5,241 bases of DNA from Chloroflexota bacterium (GTDB lineage Bacteria > Chloroflexota > Anaerolineae > Anaerolineales > Anaerolineaceae), in contig JAJUJY010000238.1 in the NCBI GenBank assembly GCA_029265085.1, positions 1 through 5,241 on the forward strand, given 5' to 3'. Positions 1 to 4,938 of the stretch are shown in pieces. Position 1 is the stretch's first letter; each line of letters begins with the position of its first letter. Both the position numbers and the translations under genes were made by a program. The notes under the pieces are model-generated. The model had not been told where the DNA came from and did not search any database. It saw only the letters and a list, made by a program, of their open reading frames with translations.

Positions 1-132
1 GCCATTGGCTGCCAGCTTTTGATTACCCAAAGGCAATTGATTCCACCAGCTTCTCACCCCTGCCGGGGGATCCATTTTCCCAAGCCGCTCCGCCCAGCTA
101 ATCTGCCAGGTGACGCCTAACCATCCTCCGAT
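1..132. other. Left-edge stretch with no assignable gene
   Basis: No gene can be assigned here. Two short frames run off the left edge. One is on the plus strand and ends at a TAA at 99-101 (last residues PGDPFSQAAPPS). The other is on the minus strand, open from an ATG at 75-73 to position 1 (begins MDPPAGVRSWW), with only a weak ribosome binding site. Neither resembles a family I know, and third-position base use does not separate them. I see no T-tailed hairpin that would end an upstream transcript. The sequence to the left of the window would decide between a gene tail and a divergent gene start. Confidence 0.2.
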
Positions 133-143
133 TGTGATATGAT
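133..143 (+). promoter_or_regulatory. Candidate extended -10 promoter of the transporter gene
   Basis: TGTGATATGAT contains TATGAT (138-143, one mismatch to TATAAT) preceded by TGn at 135-137 and a further TG, the TRTG-type extended -10 pattern. No good -35 hexamer lies at the usual spacing, so this would rely on the extended -10. Transcription would begin near 150, giving a leader of about 35 bases that contains the transporter's ribosome binding site. The same 11-base pattern recurs before the other three genes, which raises confidence somewhat. Confidence 0.4.
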
Positions 144-184
144 TGGATTGTCTTTATCTGATTTTTGTCTCCGGAGGAAAACAG

Positions 185-1804
185 ATGAGCCAATCCGCAA
201 AAGGTGGGCGGGGCGTACTGCAGAATTTCCGCGCGCTGTATCATGAATATCCCAGCCAGTTTTGGGTATTAGTAGGCGGTGCGTTTATTGATCGTTTGGG
301 CGGCGCACTTTTATTTCCCTTTTTTTCGCTCTACATTACCAAAAAATTTGATGTTGGCATGACCCAGGTGGGGATTATATTCGTCATCTTCTCCATTACG
401 GGACTGGTCAGCAATCTGATTGGCGGCGCATTGACCGACCGGATCGGCCGCAAGCGGATCATCATTTTTAGCCTGGTGATGAGCGCTTTATCCGCTTTGG
501 GGATGGGGCTGGTCAACCGTTTTGAGCTGTTTATCCTGGTGGTTGCGCTGGTGGGGCTGCTGGCCGAGGTGGGCGGTCCGGCACAGCAGGCGATGGTGGC
601 GGATTTGCTGCCGGAGAGCAAACGTGCCCAGGGGTTTGGTATTCTGCGGGTGGTGTTTAACCTGGCTGTGGTGATTGGCCCGATGATCGGCGGTCTGCTG
701 GCTGCGCGTTCATTTTTGCTGTTGTTTATCATCGATACCTTTACCAGTTTGACCACCGCAGTGATCGCTGCGCTGGCCTTGAAGGAATCCAAAGCCCCGC
801 CTGCGGTGGATGAACCCCAGGAGAGTATGCGGCAAACCTTTTCCGGTTATGCGCGTGTGCTGCGCGATATTGCCTTCACCTGGTTCCTGGGCGCTTCGAT
901 GATCATGGTGGTGGTTTATATGCAGATGAACACCACGCTGGCGGTATATTTACGGGATGTGCACGGCACAACCGAGCAAATGTTTGGCTATATTCTCAGC
1001 CTGAATGCGGCCATGGTGGTGCTGTTTCAATTCCCCATCACACGTGCAATTGGAAAATTCCGCCCGTTGATGGTGATGGCCGTTGGCACGCTCTTTTACG
1101 CGTTTGGCTTTGCGATGTATGGTTTTGTCGGCACGTATGTGCTTTTCCTGGCTGCGATGGTCATTATCACGATCGGCGAGATGCTGGTCAGCCCCACTTC
1201 GCAATCGATTGTTGCCGGGCTGGCCCCGGAGGAGATGCGCGGGCGCTACATGGCGGTGTATGGTTTTTCCTGGGTGATTCCATCGGCCGTGGGACCGCTG
1301 CTGGCTGGTTTGGTCATGGATTATCTTAATCCCAATTGGATCTGGTATGGGGCGGGGGTGTTGGGTCTGGCGGCCGCAGCGGCTTATGCGCTGCTGGAGC
1401 GCCGGGTTGGCGGATCGCGTTGGGCTGCTGCGGAGAAACGGTTGGCAATTATGGAAGCGCTTGAAGAGGGGCGGATTACGGTGGAAGAAGCCGACCAGCA
1501 GCTAACTCAGGCGGAGGATCGCAAGTTTGCCCGGCTGCACACGGGCAAGGATGGTTCGCCTGGGCAAAAGCTCCGCATCCGGATTGGCGATCAACACTCC
1601 GCCGAAGCGTACAAAGAATGGCTGCTTCCGGTGGGGCTGTTGAATATTTTCTTGAATACGGATGCCCGCCTGTCGAATGACCTGGAGGCGCACCTGGAGG
1701 ATGGTCAACTGCGCAGCCTGATTGCCCATTCTATGCAAAACAGCGGGCAGGCCAGCCTGGAGCTGGAAGATGGCAAGCGGGTGGATATTTCGCGTGAAGA
1801 ATAG
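185..1804 (+). CDS. MFS transporter with C-terminal SHOCT-like soluble module
   Basis: Major facilitator superfamily permease of 539 residues, predicted in the cytoplasmic membrane. The start at 185 is chosen because GGAGG at 173-177 lies 7 bases upstream; the in-frame TTG at 143 would overlap the candidate promoter. About twelve hydrophobic segments span residues 26-404. MFS motif A is clear at 81-93 (GALTDRIGRKRII), and IGPMIGG at 164-170 fits the helix-5 glycine/proline motif of drug:proton antiporter-like families. The substrate cannot be read from sequence; a multidrug or small-molecule exporter is the usual guess. MFS proteins normally stop near residue 410. This one continues with a charged helix at 416-443 (EALEEGRITVEEADQQL), which matches the short SHOCT-like helix found in bacterial DUF4097/YvlB-type and related proteins. 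After a linker comes an alpha/beta stretch at 462-536 starting KLRIRIGD, with LLPVGLLNIFL and ending LELEDGKRVDIS. This resembles small stand-alone proteins of SHOCT-like helix plus LRIRV-type domain, so the gene looks like a fusion. No obvious terminator follows it. Confidence 0.9.
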   Translation: MSQSAKGGRGVLQNFRALYHEYPSQFWVLVGGAFIDRLGGALLFPFFSLYITKKFDVGMTQVGIIFVIFSITGLVSNLIGGALTDRIGRKRIIIFSLVMSALSALGMGLVNRFELFILVVALVGLLAEVGGPAQQAMVADLLPESKRAQGFGILRVVFNLAVVIGPMIGGLLAARSFLLLFIIDTFTSLTTAVIAALALKESKAPPAVDEPQESMRQTFSGYARVLRDIAFTWFLGASMIMVVVYMQMNTTLAVYLRDVHGTTEQMFGYILSLNAAMVVLFQFPITRAIGKFRPLMVMAVGTLFYAFGFAMYGFVGTYVLFLAAMVIITIGEMLVSPTSQSIVAGLAPEEMRGRYMAVYGFSWVIPSAVGPLLAGLVMDYLNPNWIWYGAGVLGLAAAAAYALLERRVGGSRWAAAEKRLAIMEALEEGRITVEEADQQLTQAEDRKFARLHTGKDGSPGQKLRIRIGDQHSAEAYKEWLLPVGLLNIFLNTDARLSNDLEAHLEDGQLRSLIAHSMQNSGQASLELEDGKRVDISREE

Positions 1805-1820
1805 CGGGTTCCGGCCAAGC

Positions 1821-1848
1821 GGTAATTTTATGGTAATTATTTTTGATT
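1821..1848 (+). promoter_or_regulatory. 11-bp-spaced GGTAAT direct repeat upstream of the kinase gene
   Basis: GGTAAT occurs at 1821-1826 and again at 1832-1837, exactly 11 bases apart, and continues into TTGATT at 1843-1848, which could be a -35 hexamer. A weak -10-like TGCAAT lies at 1865-1870. The same arrangement, GGTAAT-N5-GGTAATTA followed by TTGAT, recurs at 4629-4654 before the secreted-protein gene. Direct repeats one helical turn apart are typical binding sites of OmpR/PhoB-family response regulators. Which protein binds here is unknown. Confidence 0.4.
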
Positions 1849-1934
1849 TTCCTGGCACCTAACTTGCAATCAAGGGGGAGAATGGTGAATTCATACCTGA
1901 ATAAGCGGAATAATTTCCGAATAGGAATAAATTT

Positions 1935-1964
1935 ATGCCATTCCGTAAAAAACTGTGCTAAGAT
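1935..1964 (+). promoter_or_regulatory. Candidate promoter of the TPR histidine kinase gene
   Basis: The -10 is TAAGAT (1959-1964) with an extended TGTGC directly before it (1954-1958). A partial -35, ATGCCA (1935-1940), lies 18 bases upstream. Transcription would start near 1971, leaving a leader of about 47 bases that includes a tandem GGTATT duplication at 1974-1985. Just upstream are a small inverted repeat CGGAA-TAAT-TTCCG (1906-1919) and the palindrome ATAAATTTAT (1927-1936), which overlaps the -35 and could be an operator. Confidence 0.45.
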
Positions 1965-2017
1965 TAACGTTTAGGTATTGGTATTCCCCAAATATTGATT
2001 TAAACAGATGAGAATCA

Positions 2018-3922
2018 ATGGCTGACCTGATCCAGGACCTTGAACTTCAAATTCAGCAAGCAGCAAACCTACCGGAGAAGATCGAAACGCTGAATTCTCT
2101 GGCGTTGAAACTGCGCTTCCGGGATATGGAGCGTGCTATTTCAATTTCGCATGAGGTCCGGCAGATTGTCCAGGAAGAAGACCCGCAAGACCCGCAGGTG
2201 CTGTTGGGGCTGGCAAACAGCCTGAGAAACCTGGGGGGCTTTTATACCCAGCTCGGCGAATATGACCAGGCGTTAAAAGTCCTGTTGGAAGCGCAAGAGT
2301 TGTATCAAAATGTGGGGGATGACCGCGATAATGTGATCATCCAGACGCAGATCGGCGGGGTGTACCTGTATTTGAGCAGTTTTGTGAATGCGCTCACCTA
2401 CACCCTCAAGGGCCTGGAACTGGCTCAGCAGATGGAAAGCCGCGAGCTGGAAGGAACCCTGCTCAATAACCTGGCTACCATCTATATCCTGCGCCAGGAA
2501 TATTCTCGGGCGCTGCCATACCTGCTGAAAACCTTGCAAATTGCAGAAGACGCCGGGGATAAAAAGACCCAGGCGGACGCGTTGGATAATATTTGCATTG
2601 TTTACCGCGGATTGAATAATACCCCGGCTGCACTTTCTTCCGGGTTGAAGAGCCTGCAGATGTATCGTGATCTGGGCGACCGGCAGGGTGAAGCAGAGGT
2701 TTTAAACAGCCTGGGGCGGGCATACCAGGCAATGAAAGATTATCCGCGCGCACTGGAATGTTACAGTGACGCCAAACGCCTTGCCAAAAATATTTCCCTC
2801 AAGTATGAGGTGGTTGGCGCCTTGTTAAATATCGGCAGTGTGTATGCCGACCAGCAGTTGGCCGGGCAGGCATTGGATACGCTGCATAATGCCCTGACGA
2901 TTGCGGAAGAGATTAACGCGAAAGGCCGGTTGGTTGAAACCCACCAGTCGCTCTCGGCTGCCTACCGCATGGCGCACCAGTTCCAAAAGGCGCTTTATCA
3001 TTACGAGAGTTTCCATAAAATCAAGGAACAGGTATTTAACGATGATACTGAAAATAAGCTGCGCAACCTGGAGGTGGTATACCAGGTGGAGGCTGCCCGC
3101 CGAGAGGCTGAAATTGAGCAGTTGAAAAATGTGGCGCTTAAGCAAGAGGTGAATGAGCGCGTGCAGGCGCAGCAGGCTTTGCAGGCGGCAAACGAACAGC
3201 TTAAGCAAGAGATCAGCGAACGCGAGAAACTGATTGGCGATTTGAATGCGTTTGCTTCAATGGTTGCGCATGACTTGAAAAATCCGCTGCAAAACCTGGC
3301 ATTTCAGGGCAAGCTGCTGGAATACCGCCTGAAAGAAGCCAATGCGTCCGATGAAGCGATTCATATGGTGCAGCAAATTCTGCAAACCGGAAAAAAGGCG
3401 AATACCATTATTAATGAATTGTTGGTGTTGGCCAGCCTGCGCAATCAGGATGTTGTGCTGCAAAGTTTGGATACCCCCGGCATCCTCAAAGAGGTGGAAA
3501 ACCGCCTTTCCTACATGATGGAGGAATCCGGTGCAGAAATTATCAAACCCAATGAATGGCCGGCGGCCTTTGGGCACCCTGCCTGGGTAGAAGAAGTCTG
3601 GTCAAATTACATTTCCAATGCCATTAAATACGGCGGCAAACCTCCGCGGATTGAATTAGGGGCGGGTTTGCAGGTGGATGGTTGGGTCTGCTTTTGGATC
3701 CGCGATAACGGTGATGGAATATCCCTGGAAGACCAGCAGCGCCTGTTTCAAGATTTCTCGCGGGTGGGCAAAGTGCGCGCCAGCGGGCACGGCCTGGGCT
3801 TATCCATCGTAAAACGGATCGTGGATAAGATGGGCGGCGTGGTTGGGGTGGATAGTGATGCTGAGCCGGGGCGGGGTTGTACCTTCTGGTTTACATTGCC
3901 ATCTATTCCGCGTGTGGTATAA
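2018..3922 (+). CDS. Cytosolic TPR-repeat sensor histidine kinase
   Basis: A 634-residue histidine kinase with no signal peptide or membrane segment, so it should sense an intracellular or protein-borne cue. Seven TPR units occupy about residues 66-340. Their helix-A tyrosines fall at 76, 116, 156, 196, 236, 276 and 316, an exact 40-residue period typical of the longer TPR type. A charged coiled coil (about 343-408) joins them to the kinase core. In the HisKA domain the phospho-acceptor is His418 in AHDLKNPL. The HATPase domain shows the N box (N530 and N534 in NYISNAIKYGG), the G1 box DNGDG (563-567), the F box (LFQDF), the G2 box GHGLGL (590-595) and a terminal GRGCTFWF. All catalytic motifs are intact, so it should autophosphorylate. 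There is no receiver domain and no response regulator in the window, so the partner is unknown. The start at 2018 has a weak ribosome binding site, and a five-codon ATG frame at 2008-2025 overlaps it. Repeats of this type before a kinase, GGDEF or cyclase domain are common in Chloroflexota and relatives. Specific function unknown. Confidence 0.93.
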   Translation: MADLIQDLELQIQQAANLPEKIETLNSLALKLRFRDMERAISISHEVRQIVQEEDPQDPQVLLGLANSLRNLGGFYTQLGEYDQALKVLLEAQELYQNVGDDRDNVIIQTQIGGVYLYLSSFVNALTYTLKGLELAQQMESRELEGTLLNNLATIYILRQEYSRALPYLLKTLQIAEDAGDKKTQADALDNICIVYRGLNNTPAALSSGLKSLQMYRDLGDRQGEAEVLNSLGRAYQAMKDYPRALECYSDAKRLAKNISLKYEVVGALLNIGSVYADQQLAGQALDTLHNALTIAEEINAKGRLVETHQSLSAAYRMAHQFQKALYHYESFHKIKEQVFNDDTENKLRNLEVVYQVEAARREAEIEQLKNVALKQEVNERVQAQQALQAANEQLKQEISEREKLIGDLNAFASMVAHDLKNPLQNLAFQGKLLEYRLKEANASDEAIHMVQQILQTGKKANTIINELLVLASLRNQDVVLQSLDTPGILKEVENRLSYMMEESGAEIIKPNEWPAAFGHPAWVEEVWSNYISNAIKYGGKPPRIELGAGLQVDGWVCFWIRDNGDGISLEDQQRLFQDFSRVGKVRASGHGLGLSIVKRIVDKMGGVVGVDSDAEPGRGCTFWFTLPSIPRVV

Positions 3923-3923
3923 T
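3896..3923 (+). promoter_or_regulatory. Strong promoter of the SlyD-type gene, overlapping the kinase stop codon
   Basis: TTGCCA (3896-3901, five of six matches to the -35 consensus) is followed after 16 bases by a perfect TATAAT (3918-3923) with an extended TGTGG directly upstream (3913-3917). It is the best sigma-70-type match in the window. The kinase stop codon TAA (3920-3922) lies inside the -10 hexamer, so the last kinase codons double as promoter. Transcription would start near 3930, leaving a leader of about 79 bases. Confidence 0.65.
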
Positions 3924-3948
3924 CTACTGAAATTGTCCAAAAAGTGGT

Positions 3949-3970
3949 CTGGCAGGTTTGTGCCTGCCAG
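3949..3970 (+). repeat. Perfect 8-bp inverted repeat in the SlyD-gene leader
   Basis: CTGGCAGG (3949-3956) and CCTGCCAG (3963-3970) form a GC-rich hairpin with the 6-base loop TTTGTG. It lies downstream of the predicted start site near 3930, so it would be in the 5' leader of the isomerase mRNA. It would also be the first hairpin met by transcripts leaving the kinase gene. The bases after it (CTTGCTCG) do not form a T-run, so it is a poor intrinsic terminator. A leader stabiliser, 3'-end processing structure or protein-binding palindrome all remain possible. Confidence 0.5.
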
Positions 3971-4008
3971 CTTGCTCGAATCTATTAAGTGTGTTTGTTG
4001 AGGTAGAA

Positions 4009-4530
4009 ATGATGGATCAAACCAAAATTGTCGCCAATGGCGTAGTTGTCAGCCTGGAATATGTCCTGACGGTGGATGGAGAAGAAATCGACTCGTCCGG
4101 AGCTGAACCGCTGCAGTATTTGCAGGGCTATAACAATATCATCCCTGGCCTGGAACGCGAGCTGGCTGGTCTGGGGATTGGTGAGAGTAAAGATGTGGTG
4201 GTCGCGGCCAAAGATGCCTACGGCGAGGTGGATCCGGATGCCTTTGCAGACATTCCTCGCGACCAATTTCCCCCTTCGATGACCCCGACGGTTGGCGAGC
4301 GGATTCGCGTCCGCACCGATAACGGCCGGGTTACAACCGCAGCAATCTGCGAAGTGACCGAAGACAATGTGCGCCTGGATTTGAATCACCCGCTGGCGGG
4401 TAAGGTGTTGAACTTCCGTGCCCGGATTGCTGATCTGCGGGATGCCACCCCGGACGAACTGGCGGGCGGGCGTGTGGGCGGCTGCAGCACCTGCGGTTCC
4501 AGCGGCGGCTGCAACGGCAGCTGCGGATAA
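4009..4530 (+). CDS. SlyD-type FKBP peptidyl-prolyl isomerase with Cys-rich tail
   Basis: Cytosolic FKBP-type prolyl cis-trans isomerase and chaperone of the SlyD branch, 173 residues. The FKBP half-domain at about 7-72 contains LQYLQGYNNIIPGLE and ends in AYGEVDPD. The insert-in-flap chaperone segment covers about 73-124 (IPRDQFPP, then a short beta sheet). The chain then returns to the FKBP fold with the family signature NHPLAGKVLNFRARI at 126-140, followed by LRDATPDEL. The tail GGCSTCGSSGGCNGSCG has four cysteines (159, 162, 168, 172) and fits the metal-binding tail of SlyD proteins, but it has no histidines, unlike E. coli SlyD. In that family the tail binds nickel and helps hydrogenase maturation; whether that applies here is unknown. 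The start is ATG 4009 or the adjacent ATG 4012: GAGG at 4000-4003 is 5 or 8 bases upstream, and spacing slightly favours 4012. The in-frame TTG at 3958 lies in the leader hairpin and is rejected. The gene has its own promoter and terminator, so it is probably monocistronic. Confidence 0.93.
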   Translation: MMDQTKIVANGVVVSLEYVLTVDGEEIDSSGAEPLQYLQGYNNIIPGLERELAGLGIGESKDVVVAAKDAYGEVDPDAFADIPRDQFPPSMTPTVGERIRVRTDNGRVTTAAICEVTEDNVRLDLNHPLAGKVLNFRARIADLRDATPDELAGGRVGGCSTCGSSGGCNGSCG

Positions 4531-4550
4531 AACCATTGAATTGAAACCAG

Positions 4551-4583
4551 AAAGAGCAGTCCAAATACGGGACTGCTCTTTTT
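4551..4583 (+). terminator. Intrinsic terminator after the SlyD-type gene
   Basis: A perfect 12-bp stem pairs AAAGAGCAGTCC (4551-4562) with GGACTGCTCTTT (4570-4581) around the 7-base loop AAATACG. The T-run at 4579-4583 completes a textbook Rho-independent terminator, 20 bases after the isomerase stop codon. It should insulate the downstream gene from read-through. Confidence 0.92.
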
Positions 4584-4598
4584 ATTGGGGAGATCTGT

Positions 4599-4615
4599 GG
4601 TTTAATTCTTAAACC
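4599..4615. repeat. AT-rich inverted repeat
   Basis: GGTTTAA (4599-4605) and TTAAACC (4609-4615) are perfect inverted arms around TTC, followed by TTTCTT. It lies 14 bases upstream of the GGTAAT repeat and about 35 bases upstream of the -35 hexamer of the next promoter. It could be a regulator half-site pair or a weak back-up terminator; the weak AT stem makes the second less likely. Confidence 0.4.
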
Positions 4616-4628
4616 TTTCTTACAGTTT

Positions 4629-4645
4629 GGTAATATTTCGGTAAT
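4629..4645 (+). promoter_or_regulatory. 11-bp-spaced GGTAAT direct repeat next to the promoter
   Basis: GGTAAT at 4629-4634 and 4640-4645 are 11 bases apart and end five bases before the TTGATC -35 hexamer. That is where an OmpR/PhoB-type activator would touch RNA polymerase. A weak third unit may precede it (TTTCTTAC from 4616). The arrangement nearly duplicates the one at 1821-1848. Confidence 0.5.
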
Positions 4646-4649
4646 TAAA

Positions 4650-4679
4650 TTGATCGCTTTCATGGTATTGTGCTAGAAT
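4650..4679 (+). promoter_or_regulatory. Promoter of the structured leader and secreted-protein gene
   Basis: The -35 is TTGATC (4650-4655), the spacer is 18 bases, and the -10 is TAGAAT (4674-4679) with an extended TGTGC directly upstream (4669-4673). Transcription is expected near 4686, immediately before the first leader hairpin at 4687. It is the only good promoter between the terminator at 4583 and the next start codon. Confidence 0.6.
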
Positions 4680-4685
4680 AATAAC

Positions 4686-4904
4686 GCTGGCTTGTTCGAC
4701 AATTCACGAACAGCCGGAAATTTTAACCCGGGGGGGTGATCAAGAACTAACCATACACAATAAACTTTCTTCTTAATCAACGGATAGAAGCGATGATCTG
4801 TGTATGTGCGTTGGTGTGGTGGATTGCACCAGCAAATTTGGGCGCCTGGCATACACAGGGAGCCAGTGGCGCAACCGGCTACCGATATGGTAGCTATTTT
4901 TTTT
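4686..4904 (+). ncRNA. Structured 5' leader, candidate riboswitch or attenuator
   Basis: About 220 bases of RNA would run from the predicted transcription start to a terminator. Elements in order: (1) a 5'-end hairpin, 4687-4698 with 4707-4717, one bulged T; (2) a run of seven Gs at 4730-4736; (3) CATACACA at 4752-4759; (4) CTGTGTATG at 4798-4806, complementary to element 3 and to a second copy, CATACACAG at 4850-4858; (5) a small hairpin TGGTG-GATTG-CACCA at 4817-4831; (6) a nine-pair hairpin, 4842-4850 with 4862-4872, two-base bulge, whose 11-base loop (4851-4861) can pair back to 4798-4805 as a pseudoknot; (7) the terminator at 4878-4904. An alternative helix, 4858-4864 with 4877-4883, would break both 6 and 7 and so acts as an antiterminator. 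I do not recognise a known riboswitch family. A stand-alone small RNA is the main alternative, but no separate promoter for the downstream gene fits in the 34 bases that follow. Confidence 0.55.
4878..4904 (+). terminator. Leader terminator (attenuator) before the secreted-protein gene
   Basis: GCTACC (4878-4883) pairs with GGTAGC (4889-4894) around the loop GATAT, extendable by a G-U pair at 4877-4895. It is followed by TA and then eight Ts (4897-4904). The stem is short but the T-run is the longest in the window. It lies within the transcript of the downstream gene, 34 bases before its ATG, so read-through must be controlled for the gene to be expressed. Confidence 0.7.
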
Positions 4905-4938
4905 AATTCCAAAGTTTTTTGTAAGCGTAGAGGGAACA

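Noticed and set aside
143..184. TTG start that would extend the transporter by 14 residues
   Set aside because: It overlaps the candidate -10 element and has no ribosome binding site, while ATG 185 has GGAGG seven bases upstream.
1882..1974. 30-codon plus-strand frame starting MVNSYLNKRNN with a purine-rich run before it
   Set aside because: The frame overlaps the kinase promoter, spacing to the G-run is too tight for the ATG, composition is AT-rich, and no family is recognisable.
2008..2025. Five-codon ATG frame overlapping the kinase start codon
   Set aside because: It has no ribosome binding site of its own and is too short to judge; noted only as possible translational coupling.
3958..4008. 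TTG start that would extend the isomerase by 17 residues
   Set aside because: It lies in the loop of the leader hairpin and lacks a ribosome binding site. The residues do not match the family start, and ATG 4009/4012 has GAGG at a good distance.
3985..4536. 183-codon minus-strand frame opposite the isomerase
   Set aside because: It is alanine-rich low-complexity antisense of a well-supported gene, with no family resemblance.
4551..4583. Small RNA or repeat element at the inverted repeat after the isomerase
   Set aside because: The perfect stem, short loop and T-run 20 bases after a stop codon are fully explained by an intrinsic terminator.
4852..4894. c-di-GMP-I (GEMM) riboswitch
   Set aside because: Short strings such as CACAGGG, CGCAA and CCGGCTACC recall it, but the GNRA-capped hairpin, its receptor and the usual spacing are absent. 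A covariance search should still be run.
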